Shown in pieces: positions 44,038-53,317 of a stretch of DNA of 64,000 nucleotides (the stretch's first letter is position 1; each line of letters starts with the position of its first letter). This DNA is from Mucilaginibacter pedocola (GTDB lineage Bacteria; Bacteroidota; Bacteroidia; Sphingobacteriales; Sphingobacteriaceae), in assembly GCF_002013915.1 (NCBI RefSeq), contig NZ_MBTF01000038.1, forward strand, positions 1 to 64,000, given 5' to 3'. Position numbers and translations under genes: made by a program. The notes under the pieces are model-generated. The model did no database searches and was not told where the DNA came from. It worked only from the letters and a program-made list of their open reading frames with translations.

Positions 44038-44690
44038 TTAAGAAAACGCATTATCCGCTCTTTCCATTTTAAGTTCTGAATTAGCCAAAAAGTTAAAGAT
44101 GATACTAAATGTTCGATTGTAAGCCCTAACTCCAGAGTTTATGTAAACTGGCGTAAACAAACTTATATTGTCACGCTTCCCTTTAACGTCCTGACCCTTA
44201 TAACACTTTAAATGATTCAAGTCTGCATAATTTCAAGGCTTGTCATTAAGGTCAAAATGGATTAGTTGCTTATCGATAGTTTGCAGTTGCTCATTTTGTT
44301 GCTCAAGGATTGCTTTGTATTCGTTCTTTAATTTTGCGAAGTCGTCATTATCTATTTTCCGTCCAGAAAATATTCCGTAGCTTTCAAAGTTGAGCCTCAC
44401 GCCGCGAGATCTCATTAAGCAAAACCTTCCTCTCATCCACACATTCTTTTCGCTGGTAAAAATGTTCTCGTCTTCCAAAACGAGATCAAATAGCTCGCGG
44501 ACCTCCGGTCGGAGTCAAAATGCATTTAGCATTTGTTCCTAGTTAATATTCAACATTTCAGCTCGGAACCGGCCCTCGCATTTATTTCCCATGCAATGAT
44601 AATACGAGTATTTCGAACGTTTTCCCTGCGAAACGCTGCCAGTAATTCTCCCTCCACACCAGGGACAATCTGGATACAAAGAGAAACTTA
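44038..44690 (-). pseudogene. Decayed serine site-specific recombinase (C-terminal part)
   Basis: Translating the minus strand from about 44690 gives a recombinase zinc ribbon (YPDCPWCGGRITGSVS, then YSYYHCMGNKCEGRF), then stop codons near 44536 and 44515. After a frame change comes ERKVLLNEISRREAQL, the usual coiled coil; back in the first frame comes KIDNDDFAKLKNEYKAILEQ, a stop at 44233, then DVKGKRDNISLF and NRTFSIIFNF to 44038. These blocks occur in the order found at the end of large serine recombinases. The catalytic resolvase domain is missing. At least three in-frame stops and two frame changes show that it is dead; it marks an old integration event. Confidence 0.8.
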
Positions 44691-44733
44691 AATAAAAAAC
44701 TAGGAAACGTTTAAGTATCTGGTCTTATGGATA

Positions 44734-44883
44734 ATGTTAGAAGGTCAAAATAATCATATCACTAAAGGAAACGAAAGCAAAAAATGCCAGCTTACTTTTG
44801 ATTCTTCAGCCTCATCAGAAGAACTTGACGCTAAAGAAATAGATTTGATTACCCCGAAAAAATTACTTAAATTAGTAACATAA
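44734..44883 (+). CDS. Possible small protein of 49 residues
   Basis: An ATG at 44734 opens a 49-codon frame rich in Lys, Glu and Ser (QLTFDSSASSEELDAKEIDL, then ITPKKLLKL). Composition is protein-like, and the Lys/Leu-rich tail is typical of small Bacteroidota hypothetical proteins. There is no visible ribosome site, and the frame lies within a decayed region, so it may be chance. I do not recognise a family. Confidence 0.28.
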   Translation: MLEGQNNHITKGNESKKCQLTFDSSASSEELDAKEIDLITPKKLLKLVT

Positions 44884-44947
44884 GCATTCGCGGCAATTGA
44901 ATGATTTGGCAGGTGACCTATTCGGTGACCTCCAAACACTAAGAATT

Positions 44948-44966
44948 ATAAATAGCTGATTTAGAG
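44948..44966 (+). repeat. 19-base repeat, copy 1 (partner at 63053-63071)
   Basis: It reads ATAAATAGCTGATTTAGAG and differs by one base from 63053-63071. In both places CTCCGC follows after exactly 31 bases and a plus-oriented terminator hairpin follows within about 65 bases. This could be an attachment-site scar or a conserved small RNA end. Confidence 0.55.
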
Positions 44967-45027
44967 CACACAGATCTTCAGCATCTGTTCCCTCCCTCTC
45001 CGCAATTTATATATCGAACGATTCAAA

Positions 45028-45062
45028 AACGCCTTAAATGCATCATTTAAGGCGTTTTTTGT
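45028..45062 (+). terminator. Perfect 12-bp terminator hairpin
   Basis: AACGCCTTAAAT at 45028-45039 pairs with ATTTAAGGCGTT at 45045-45056, followed by a T run. No intact plus-strand gene precedes it, so it is probably a remnant of a removed gene or the end of a small RNA. Confidence 0.8.
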
Positions 45063-45147
45063 TTCCTGGCAGCACCCGTGCCCTACTCCTACCGAGTTTT
45101 CAAATTAATGCCAACGAAGGCCAAATTTAAAAGCCGCAAGAAACAAA

Positions 45148-45175
45148 AATGCCCTTCGCTCTTTCGAAGGGCATT
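45148..45175 (-). terminator. Terminator of the SusC/ABC/MutS/M16 operon
   Basis: AATGCCCTTCG at 45148-45158 pairs with CGAAGGGCATT at 45165-45175. On the minus strand a T-rich stretch follows. It lies about 80 bases beyond the M16 peptidase stop. Confidence 0.88.
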
Positions 45176-45253
45176 GAAAATTAATCACTAACTGCTCTCA
45201 TTTATCGTAATGAAAAAACGTAAAGAACGAAGAGTTTTTTGGTTAGAAGGATC

Positions 45254-48037
45254 TTATTTACCCGCTTCGGGTAGCAACACAAGCTTTATAAAGTTTTTAC
45301 CGGTAAGGTATTTGTCTGCAGCATCCTTTATATCCGCCGGGGTTATAGCATTTACCTGTTTAATATAGTCGTCTATCTGGTGCAGGTTTTCGTTGTTTAG
45401 TAACTGCCCGCCCAGGTATCCGGCCCAAAAGCCGTTTGTTTTCAGTGCCAGTTCTATCGAGCGCTGGGTTTCGGCTTTAAACTTATCTACATTCAGCTGC
45501 GATGGGCCTGTGGTTTTAATTTTCTCCACCTCATCCAATGCCGATGCTATAAGCTTATCTACATTTTGAGGCGAACAACCAAAGGTAATAGTGGTGCTAA
45601 ACCTGCCCTGCGGCAACTTAGCCGTAGCCATGCGTACCCCCGGCGAGTAAACGCCGCCTTCGTCTTCGCGCAGCCTTTCCAGCATACGTATCTGCAAAGT
45701 CTCCTTCAGCGCATCCATCTTCAGTTTGTTTTCGAAATTATAGTCGAACGGGCCGGAGAACACCAGGTTAACAGTGGCTTTTTGTTCGGTGCCTTTATAA
45801 ACCATTTTTTCTATTTTACCGGCAGGGATATTGATATTCAAATCTTTTGCGGGCTCTGTTTTACCGTTTACCGGTAGGCTGGCTATATACTTAGCCAACA
45901 AGGGTTTTATGGCAACAGTATCTATACTCCCCACAAATACAAATGTGAAACCGCTTAAATTGGCAAAGCGCTCCTTAAAAATTGCATATGCCCTATCCAA
46001 ATTAACCTGATCTAATTTAGCCACTGAGGGGCCTGTACGGCGAACGCTATGGTTGCCCAGCGTGGCGGATATCGTGTCCTGGAAAACGCTGTTCGGGTCG
46101 TTCTGCCGGTTGGCAAGGCCGGCTTTAGAGCGAGTTATCATCCCCCGGAACAATACCGAATCTTTGCGCGGCTCGGTAACATAGGCGTACATCAGTTGCA
46201 AAGCGCCCTCCAGATCTTTATTTACAGCACCGCCGTTGATGTTTTGGGTGCGCTCGCCTATTGACAACTGCACGCTCATTTGCTTACCCGATAAATACTT
46301 ACTCAGTGCGGTTGTATTGTAATTACCCGCGCCATAAGATGGGATAATGTTAGCCGCCGATGCCGACTGGTATTCTGCATCGCTGTAAAGGGATGTGCCG
46401 CCAGGAGCAAAAGCAGTAAAGCTTACTTCATCGTTTTTAAAATCGGTAGGTTTTAGCAATACTTTAATACCGTTACTTAGCATCAGCGTGGTAACGCCCA
46501 GTTTTTCATCTTTACTTTGGCTGATAATGGTACCTGCAACCGGCTCTTTCTTCAGCAGGCTTTCGTTGCTCACTTCATCTTTAAAAGCTGTAATATTTTC
46601 GGCTTCCACCTCTTTTATCCATTTATTAAATACGGCTTCCGCAGGCAGGCTGGCTTTATCTTTTTCGGGAGCCAAAAGCAAAATATCCCTATCGGTAGTT
46701 TTCGTGGCGGTTTTTGCCAGGGTATTCAGCTCTTCCAAAGTAATACCCGGCAGTTGGCTGCTTACCAGCTTATACTCGTAATCGATACCGGGGGCAGCCG
46801 TGCCATGCAAAAAGTATTGCAGGTATTCGCTTACGTAACTGCTCGATGGCGTTTTGCTCTTTTCGCGCAATGCCGATTCTAACTGGTTTTGATAGCCGGC
46901 TTTTGCGCGGGCAAGTTCGGTAGCGGTAAAGCCGAAACGTTTGGCACGATCGTTCTCTCGCCATGCGGCTTTAAAGCCCTTTTCCAATTCGCCCGGTTTT
47001 GCGGTAACCGATATGGTGTACGCATCCAAACCGCCCAAAAAGCCGCCTATGCTGGCACCACCATTTAAATAAGGCGGATCTGCCTGCCTTGCCAATTCGG
47101 CGTAGCGGCCGCCAAGCATATCGTTATAAAGCGCCCGCACTATACTGGTACGATATTCGGCATCGGTATGCAAGGGTAATTCGGGTTGCTTTATCATTAC
47201 CTGTGCACTGGTCGATGTCATCTCCGGGTCGGTCACGGCAATAAACTGATTTTTACCGGTGAGCGGCACGGTGTATTTGGTACGCGGCCTGGCGTTCGCG
47301 GGATTTTTCAGGTCGGCAAATTTAGCTTTGATGGTTTTCTCCATCTGGTCAACATCTACATCGCCCACTACTATTAGCGCCTGCAGGTTCGGACGGTACC
47401 AATCCCCATAAAAACGCCTGATAACTTCTGGCTTAAAATTCTTCAGCACCTCTTCTGTACCAATGGGTACACGGCTGGCATACCTCGAATTGTTTAGTAT
47501 CAGCGGAAAGTACTTAGTGCGCATACGGTCGGCAGCGCCTTTGCCAAGGCGTTTCTCTTCCAACACAACGCCGCGTTCTTTATCTATTTCGGCTGTTTCG
47601 AGGGTTGCACCGTGTGCCCAATCGTGCATAATTTCGAGCCCGTTCTTCACTATCTCCGGGTCCGAAGGCAGCGGCAACTGGTATACCGTTTCATCGAAAC
47701 CGGTATAGGCGTTAATATCGGCACCAAAGCGTACGCCTGCTTTTTGCAGGTAATTCACCAATTCGTTTTTGGGGAAATGAGCCGTGCCGTTAAAGCTCAT
47801 GTGCTCCATAAAATGTGCTAAGCCGCGCTGGTCGTCGGCTTCTAAAACCGAGCCTACTTTGTTGGCGAGGTAGAAAACCACCCGGTTCTTTGGCTCCACG
47901 TTATGCCTGATGTAATAGGTAAAGCCATTAGGCAGCTTACCCGTACGCACTGCCGCGTCAAGCGGAATATTTTGGGCCTGCACCAAACTTGTAGTTAAGG
48001 CGGCCAAACCCAAAGCGAGTAATAATTTTATCTTCAT
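45254..48037 (-). CDS. M16-family zinc peptidase (insulinase/pitrilysin type), exported
   Basis: The 927-residue enzyme has a signal peptide (MKIKLLLALGLAALTTSLVQA) and two M16 halves. The first half has the inverted zinc site HFMEHMSFNGTAHF (His75, Glu78, His79) with the third ligand Glu in the DKERGVVLEEKR segment near 160. The second half (from about residue 510) lacks the HxxEH, as is normal for the inactive half. M16 enzymes of this size degrade or trim peptides in a closed chamber in the periplasm. It is the last gene of the long operon (eight bases after a MutS-like gene), so it may process a peptide imported or exported by the other products. Confidence 0.9.
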   Translation of the reverse strand: MKIKLLLALGLAALTTSLVQAQNIPLDAAVRTGKLPNGFTYYIRHNVEPKNRVVFYLANKVGSVLEADDQRGLAHFMEHMSFNGTAHFPKNELVNYLQKAGVRFGADINAYTGFDETVYQLPLPSDPEIVKNGLEIMHDWAHGATLETAEIDKERGVVLEEKRLGKGAADRMRTKYFPLILNNSRYASRVPIGTEEVLKNFKPEVIRRFYGDWYRPNLQALIVVGDVDVDQMEKTIKAKFADLKNPANARPRTKYTVPLTGKNQFIAVTDPEMTSTSAQVMIKQPELPLHTDAEYRTSIVRALYNDMLGGRYAELARQADPPYLNGGASIGGFLGGLDAYTISVTAKPGELEKGFKAAWRENDRAKRFGFTATELARAKAGYQNQLESALREKSKTPSSSYVSEYLQYFLHGTAAPGIDYEYKLVSSQLPGITLEELNTLAKTATKTTDRDILLLAPEKDKASLPAEAVFNKWIKEVEAENITAFKDEVSNESLLKKEPVAGTIISQSKDEKLGVTTLMLSNGIKVLLKPTDFKNDEVSFTAFAPGGTSLYSDAEYQSASAANIIPSYGAGNYNTTALSKYLSGKQMSVQLSIGERTQNINGGAVNKDLEGALQLMYAYVTEPRKDSVLFRGMITRSKAGLANRQNDPNSVFQDTISATLGNHSVRRTGPSVAKLDQVNLDRAYAIFKERFANLSGFTFVFVGSIDTVAIKPLLAKYIASLPVNGKTEPAKDLNINIPAGKIEKMVYKGTEQKATVNLVFSGPFDYNFENKLKMDALKETLQIRMLERLREDEGGVYSPGVRMATAKLPQGRFSTTITFGCSPQNVDKLIASALDEVEKIKTTGPSQLNVDKFKAETQRSIELALKTNGFWAGYLGGQLLNNENLHQIDDYIKQVNAITPADIKDAADKYLTGKNFIKLVLLPEAGK

Positions 48038-48045
48038 TTGTTTTG

Positions 48046-49407
48046 TTATTGCTTGTTTATAATGGTTTTATTAGTTGCGGATGCTGTTTCACCACCTCTG
48101 ATGATATCCAGTATGCCCTCGTTTTCAATAATGATCATCCCCTGCCTATCGGTAGTAATACCCTCGGTTAGCGTATAGGTATAGCGCGGAATTAAGCCAT
48201 CCATTACCGTTGGCAGGTAGGTAAACCTAAAATTGTTGCAATGCTTACGCAGGCTATCGCCCACCTCAATAATGTGGGTAGAGATGATGAAAAAGCAGTT
48301 GCGGTTTTCGGAGAAAGCCTCGGTTATTGATAAGGTAGCATCGTAGGCATCCTTTACATTGGTGCCTTTAAAAAGTTCGTCGAATATCACCACCAGGTCT
48401 TTATCGGCTGCTACCTGCTGCGCAACTGTTTTTACTCGCAGCACCTCGGCATAAAAGTGGCTGTAACCCATATCCAGGTTATCGGGCACGTTGATAGACG
48501 AGTACAGCCCATCCTTAACCGAAAACTCCATATGCGATGCTGCCACCGGGAAGCCCATGTGTGCCAGGTATACCGCAATGCCGAATGATTTCATGAGGGT
48601 TGATTTACCCGCCATGTTGGCCCCGGTTAAAAATATCACGTTACATTGCTGCTGCAGCGTTAGGGTGTTGCCAACAGCGTTCTCCACCGCCGGATGGTAA
48701 AGGCCGGTCGCGGTCAGCACATTAGCATCCTTGGGGAGAGCACGGGCATAGCTGAAGCTTTTGCGGGCGGCAACCCCTGCTACAGCAATATATACATCCA
48801 GCCTGAAGATCATTTGGGTAAGCGCCTGCATTTGCAGGTTCATGCCCGTACGCAGCAGGTAGTCGTATTTTATCAGTTTCAATAATGGCAATTGCTTGGC
48901 GCCACGTTCGGCAAGCAGCCAGCTTAGTTTGGGGTCAGCAAAGGTGCTTTTGGCTTGCTCCAGTTGATCGCTGTAGGGGCTTTGTCCGGTGGGTTGTTGG
49001 TTTACAAAGTTGTAAAAGCGGTTCAGCAATTCAATGGTAGTGCATACTTCGGCATTAAGCAATTCGTAATCCTTATCCTGCGCGGCTACCTGTAAAAACT
49101 TTTTAGATATGGCACCCGCAGCAACTGTAATTATGCTTCCTCCACCCGAACTGAGGTAATTCTCCATCACCCCAAATTCCTCGCCCGTAAATGGGAAGGC
49201 AACGCCAAGCCCGGTAAAATATTGAAAAATGCTGCTCCGCTTGTTTATCTCATCGGCATTATTTAAAGGCTGCTGAAACATACCATCCATCAGTTTGCGG
49301 CCACCTGCGGTAACGGCTGCATCAAACAGGCGCGCGATAGAATTATTTTTATGCCGGCCCGGGATGTTCAGGTCTTCCAGCGTTTGTTTATCTGCAAAAA
49401 AACTCAT
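48046..49407 (-). CDS. MutS-like ATPase without mismatch-recognition domain (copy 1)
   Basis: This 453-residue protein has a MutS core/lever-like helical part (residues about 1-235) and a MutS domain V ATPase: Walker A LTGANMAGKSTLMKSFG near 262, the Walker B and signature segment LVVIFDELFKGTNVKDA near 340, and the His switch IISTHIIEVGDSL. The N-terminal mismatch-binding domain with the Phe-x-Glu motif is absent, so it cannot do classical mismatch repair. It is a tandem copy of the next gene (same start MSF..DKQTL.DLNI.G) and overlaps it by four bases. Its role in an envelope operon is unknown. Confidence 0.85.
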   Translation of the reverse strand: MSFFADKQTLEDLNIPGRHKNNSIARLFDAAVTAGGRKLMDGMFQQPLNNADEINKRSSIFQYFTGLGVAFPFTGEEFGVMENYLSSGGGSIITVAAGAISKKFLQVAAQDKDYELLNAEVCTTIELLNRFYNFVNQQPTGQSPYSDQLEQAKSTFADPKLSWLLAERGAKQLPLLKLIKYDYLLRTGMNLQMQALTQMIFRLDVYIAVAGVAARKSFSYARALPKDANVLTATGLYHPAVENAVGNTLTLQQQCNVIFLTGANMAGKSTLMKSFGIAVYLAHMGFPVAASHMEFSVKDGLYSSINVPDNLDMGYSHFYAEVLRVKTVAQQVAADKDLVVIFDELFKGTNVKDAYDATLSITEAFSENRNCFFIISTHIIEVGDSLRKHCNNFRFTYLPTVMDGLIPRYTYTLTEGITTDRQGMIIIENEGILDIIRGGETASATNKTIINKQ

Positions 49408-50753
49408 GATGCTACCGTTTTATTTTTGCGGCTACGGATGATCTCCAGAATGCCTTCGTTGTTGATGATAACCATGCCGTGGCGGTCGGCGGTGATGCCC
49501 TGCTCCAGTTTGTAGGTGTATATGGGTGTATTTTTATCCATTTTGGTGGGCAGGTAAACAAAGTTGATATTGCTGCAGCGCTCGCGCAAAACATCCCCAG
49601 CTTCAATGATGTGGGTTGATACCACGAACATGCAGTTACGCTTTTGAGCAAAAGCTTCGGTAATGGCAATGGTGCCCTCGTAGGCATCTTTTACATTGGT
49701 ACCCCTGAATAGTTCATCGAAAATAATGAAGAGGTTTTTGGCTACGCCGAGTTCTTTGGCGATCTTTTTAACCCGCAAAACTTCCGCATAAAAATGGCTG
49801 TTGCCCTGGCTCAGGTCATCCGGAAGGTTAATGGTGGTATAAATACCATCGCGTACCGAAAACTCCATATGCGAAGCCGCCACCGGAAAGCCCATGTGCG
49901 CCAGGTATAAGGCAATGCCCAACGATTTCATGAAGGTTGATTTCCCAGCCATGTTGGCACCCGTTAAAAAAACGATATTGCTTTGCGGCGTAATATGGAT
50001 GGTATTGGCAATAGCATTTTTAACCAGCGGATGGTAAATACCTGTCGCCCTCACCGTGTGTTCCTGAGTTGGCAAGGCCCGGGGGAATACATAGGTTCGT
50101 TTAGCTGCAACTTCAGCAATAGAGATATAAACATCGAGCCTGTAAATGCAGGCGAGTACCTGTTTTATTTTTAGGCGGATGCCAAACCTAATGAGGTTAT
50201 CATGATCAACAATATTATTGTACGATAGCTTTGCACCGTTCTTCTCTTTTAACAAAGGGCTTATTTCTTCGTCAGCAAGCAGCGCTGCCATTTCGCCCAA
50301 CTCGGTAGCGAATGCTGTTTTCGCTGCGGTTTGTTTCATTCCCGTAAGCAGCGTATCCAACGCCTGCAAAATTTCTATGAGTGCGGCAATGCCGTTGGTG
50401 ATGAGTTTAAGATCGCCTTCGGCAGCAATAAGGTTGCCCAGCTTGCGGCCCAGGCTGTTGTTGGTATGCGATAGCCGGGTGCGCTGGTCGGTCATACTAA
50501 GGTATATCTCCGCGCTATCCAAATACTCAGTGCGGAAAGGGAACTTCGCCTTTACACTGCCGAAATACTGTAGGGTACCGCTGCGGGTGTTTATAGCTTC
50601 AACATCTGCCAATGGGTACAAAAACATATTCTCCAATATATCCGCTCCGCCACGGGTGTGGGTATTGTTATAGAGGCTGTAAACAGAATCGGTACCGGGC
50701 TTGCCCAAAATATTCAGGTCGTCCAGGGTTTGTTTATCGGTATTAAAACTCAT
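49404..50753 (-). CDS. MutS-like ATPase without mismatch-recognition domain (copy 2)
   Basis: The 449-residue paralogue has Walker A LTGANMAGKSTFMKSLG, the signature FIIFDELFRGTNVKDAYEG and the switch VVSTHIIEAGDVL. The MutS signature DELFRGTN is kept almost as in DELGRGTS of true MutS. As in copy 1, the first MutS domain is missing and the helical part is shorter. The two proteins may form a heterodimer like other MutS-type pairs. It is upstream of copy 1 in the operon, about 100 bases after the permease gene. Whether it acts on DNA, RNA or protein is not known. Confidence 0.85.
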   Translation of the reverse strand: MSFNTDKQTLDDLNILGKPGTDSVYSLYNNTHTRGGADILENMFLYPLADVEAINTRSGTLQYFGSVKAKFPFRTEYLDSAEIYLSMTDQRTRLSHTNNSLGRKLGNLIAAEGDLKLITNGIAALIEILQALDTLLTGMKQTAAKTAFATELGEMAALLADEEISPLLKEKNGAKLSYNNIVDHDNLIRFGIRLKIKQVLACIYRLDVYISIAEVAAKRTYVFPRALPTQEHTVRATGIYHPLVKNAIANTIHITPQSNIVFLTGANMAGKSTFMKSLGIALYLAHMGFPVAASHMEFSVRDGIYTTINLPDDLSQGNSHFYAEVLRVKKIAKELGVAKNLFIIFDELFRGTNVKDAYEGTIAITEAFAQKRNCMFVVSTHIIEAGDVLRERCSNINFVYLPTKMDKNTPIYTYKLEQGITADRHGMVIINNEGILEIIRSRKNKTVAS

Positions 50754-50853
50754 GTTAGCTGGTTTGGATAAGGGAACAGCATTATGGAGACGGCTGATCT
50801 AAAACCGCCTCCTTTCTGCTGCATCACTACAATTAACTATATTAACTCTCCTT

Positions 50854-53313
50854 TTAATTCCTTCTTCTCCTGAACAGGGTAATAGCACCCAGTATGGCTA
50901 TCAGTGCGGGGATGATGCCTTTGCAAAGCCACATCAGCGCTGTAATTTGCCCGCGGGATATTTTGATATCCATATCCCGGGCATCCGGCCGGGTAACATC
51001 AACCGGGAACTTACCATCGCTAAACCATCTGAACAGGCCTTGCAGATAGTATTCGTTGTAGCGGCTGCGCGGGCGCGATAATTCGCCATTGCTCACCAAA
51101 TCAGCGTCGCCGGATACAACTATCTTTTGCTGCTTACCGTTAACATTCCTCTCCATAGCTATGGATATAGGGAACACGCCCTTTTCATCACCGGTCGCGG
51201 CGTTGAAGCTTAAGTTGGCAGTTGCAAGGTCTACCGCCCCAACCGAACCTGACTGGCCCGGCGGCGTGTTTTGGGAAGGGTCGTTAGATGATGGGCCACC
51301 CACGGCAATTGCCATTACCGCGCCGCCGCTGTAAGGCATACTTGCGGGCTTCTTTTCCACTTTAGGGGTTACCGGGGTATATGCAAAGCCGGGTAATTGT
51401 TTGTTCCAGCCGCCTATCATGCTCAATAAAAGCGGTGTAACTTTAAAGCCGCCCGCTGCAGAATAATCTACAGCTGCAGCGCCTTGCACGCTTAAGCCTA
51501 CCTTACCATCCTGTAACCTTTTCAGGTTAGAATCTATACCCGTTGCTTTATCAGACAGTAACGCATTGACGAAACCGGGCGTTAAATTTTTATCGGGTTT
51601 AATCAGTACCCCGGGTTTTAGCTGCACGCCCAATTGCTGCAATATTGGGTTAAGTACCTGCTGCCTGCCCGGCTCGCCGGTAATGAGCATATTGCCGCCC
51701 TTGTTAATGTACGCAGCTATTTTTTGTTGGGCATCTGCTGAATATGGCAAGGTTGGGTCGCCTATTACAACCACATCGGCATCGGCAGGTATGTTTTGGC
51801 TGTTAATGTTTATGGTATCAACATCAAAACCCTGGTTCACCAAGGCCTTACGCCTGGTTTTTAGCATGCTTATTTGCTGATAATCTCTGTCGCCACGGCT
51901 ATCGGTACTGCGTTCGTTATTCCCGGTAATAAAAACAACTTTGGGTACAGCAGTCAAAAAGCGTTTCAAGGCTGCATCCATTTCTGCTTCGCTCGCATAC
52001 GGGTCGTTTTCGCCCATATAGAACCTTAAAAAGGTGCTCTTACCCTTATACTCCAGCTTCCTTACCAGCAGGTTACCTTCCGGGTTCAAATCAATTTGTT
52101 TTGCTATCTCCTTAGGCGATATAAACCTGTCGCCGTCTACCCCCATTGTAGTTGCCATCTTTTCGGCAATATCATCCAATTTGGTAACGCCTTTAAGGTT
52201 GGGGTTGTACCTGTAATCGCGGTAATTACTATCTATCGGATTATCGTAGTAATACACGTATTCCACATCCATACCCGGTACAAAGCGTTTAAAGTTTTCC
52301 AGGCGGGCCAGGTCGCGGTTACGCGCTTCGGGCAATACGTACCAAAGGTGTGGGGCCAGCATATTTACGTAAGTGGTAACCTTTAGCGGACCATCAATTT
52401 TAGCTGCAAGGGCTTGACTGGTTTTAGTTATGGTAAGCGATTTTTGCGCCGTAGTATCTAAATACCCGGTAAACATAGGCCTCGAGGTGATATACCCTAA
52501 ACCAAGGGCTGTGCAAATCAATGCTAAGTAGCGGCCAACCTTAACCGTCCAGGGTTTTAGTTCGCGTTCGCTTTTAAGGCGAAGTACACAAAGCGACAGG
52601 AACGAGGCGATGATGATAGTGTAGTAGAAAAGGTCCTTTGTGGTTATCATCCCCCCTACCATTTTTTCGGCACGGCCGGATATGGACAGGAAGTAAGTAA
52701 GGTCGCGCACAAAATCAATGCTCTGCCCTATCTCGCCTACGTAGCGCATCACCGCAAATACTGCAAGCGCACTAATGGCTGCAACTACCTGGTAGGTAGT
52801 AAGGCATGACATAAATAAGCCGATAGCCGCATAAGTACATATCAACAAATACAAAGCGAACAGCCCCGAGAGGATAAGCCCTACATCTACATGATCGATA
52901 AACAGGCAGCCAATTACAGCAAATATGCCCAACACTGCAATTAGCGAAAGCCCGTAAGCAATAATGGCAAAGTACTTACCCAGTATAATTTGCCTCAGTT
53001 TTACCGGCGACGAAAGCAGCAGTTTAATGGAGCCACTGCTGGTTTCGCGGCTCATGAGGCTCATAGTTAAAATAGGCAGGTACAGGTAAATGTAACCCTG
53101 CATAGCCGGGAACAAACCACCCTGCCCCGAGAACAAGCTGCGGGTAATGGGCATGGTTTGGTACCCAAGGGATAAAGATGTGCGGGTATTTTGCAGGTTC
53201 TCTAAGAACGTAATGCCGCACTGTATCATGAATATGGCGAGCACCAGCCAGGCCACCGGCGAATAAAATAGTATGGCAAGCTCTAAACGGGCTATTTTTA
53301 TGATCTTTCTCAT
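50854..53313 (-). CDS. Fused ABC permease and GldG-type auxiliary protein
   Basis: The frame is open from 53361, but the ATG at 53313 (MRKIIKIARLELAILFYSPVAW) follows the ABC ATPase stop by four bases and gives 819 residues. The first 250 residues form an ABC-2 permease like GldF (LVLAIFMIQCGITF, SRETSSGSIKLLLSSPVKLR, several helices). From about 300 on it is a GldG-type domain (ABC_transp_aux) outside the membrane: ITKTSQALAAKIDGPLKVTTYV and FITGNNERSTDSRGDRDY. A single helix closes the protein. In gliding Bacteroidota gldF and gldG are separate genes; here they are one. Confidence 0.86.
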   Translation of the reverse strand: MRKIIKIARLELAILFYSPVAWLVLAIFMIQCGITFLENLQNTRTSLSLGYQTMPITRSLFSGQGGLFPAMQGYIYLYLPILTMSLMSRETSSGSIKLLLSSPVKLRQIILGKYFAIIAYGLSLIAVLGIFAVIGCLFIDHVDVGLILSGLFALYLLICTYAAIGLFMSCLTTYQVVAAISALAVFAVMRYVGEIGQSIDFVRDLTYFLSISGRAEKMVGGMITTKDLFYYTIIIASFLSLCVLRLKSERELKPWTVKVGRYLALICTALGLGYITSRPMFTGYLDTTAQKSLTITKTSQALAAKIDGPLKVTTYVNMLAPHLWYVLPEARNRDLARLENFKRFVPGMDVEYVYYYDNPIDSNYRDYRYNPNLKGVTKLDDIAEKMATTMGVDGDRFISPKEIAKQIDLNPEGNLLVRKLEYKGKSTFLRFYMGENDPYASEAEMDAALKRFLTAVPKVVFITGNNERSTDSRGDRDYQQISMLKTRRKALVNQGFDVDTININSQNIPADADVVVIGDPTLPYSADAQQKIAAYINKGGNMLITGEPGRQQVLNPILQQLGVQLKPGVLIKPDKNLTPGFVNALLSDKATGIDSNLKRLQDGKVGLSVQGAAAVDYSAAGGFKVTPLLLSMIGGWNKQLPGFAYTPVTPKVEKKPASMPYSGGAVMAIAVGGPSSNDPSQNTPPGQSGSVGAVDLATANLSFNAATGDEKGVFPISIAMERNVNGKQQKIVVSGDADLVSNGELSRPRSRYNEYYLQGLFRWFSDGKFPVDVTRPDARDMDIKISRGQITALMWLCKGIIPALIAILGAITLFRRRRN

Positions 53314-53317
53314 CTTG

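Noticed and set aside
44754..44939. 61-residue minus-strand frame as the missing recombinase catalytic domain
   Set aside because: It has no Ser-centred resolvase motif and no similarity to that domain.
45254..50753. MutS-like pair as a mismatch-repair locus
   Set aside because: Both proteins lack the N-terminal mismatch-binding domain and no MutL is nearby.
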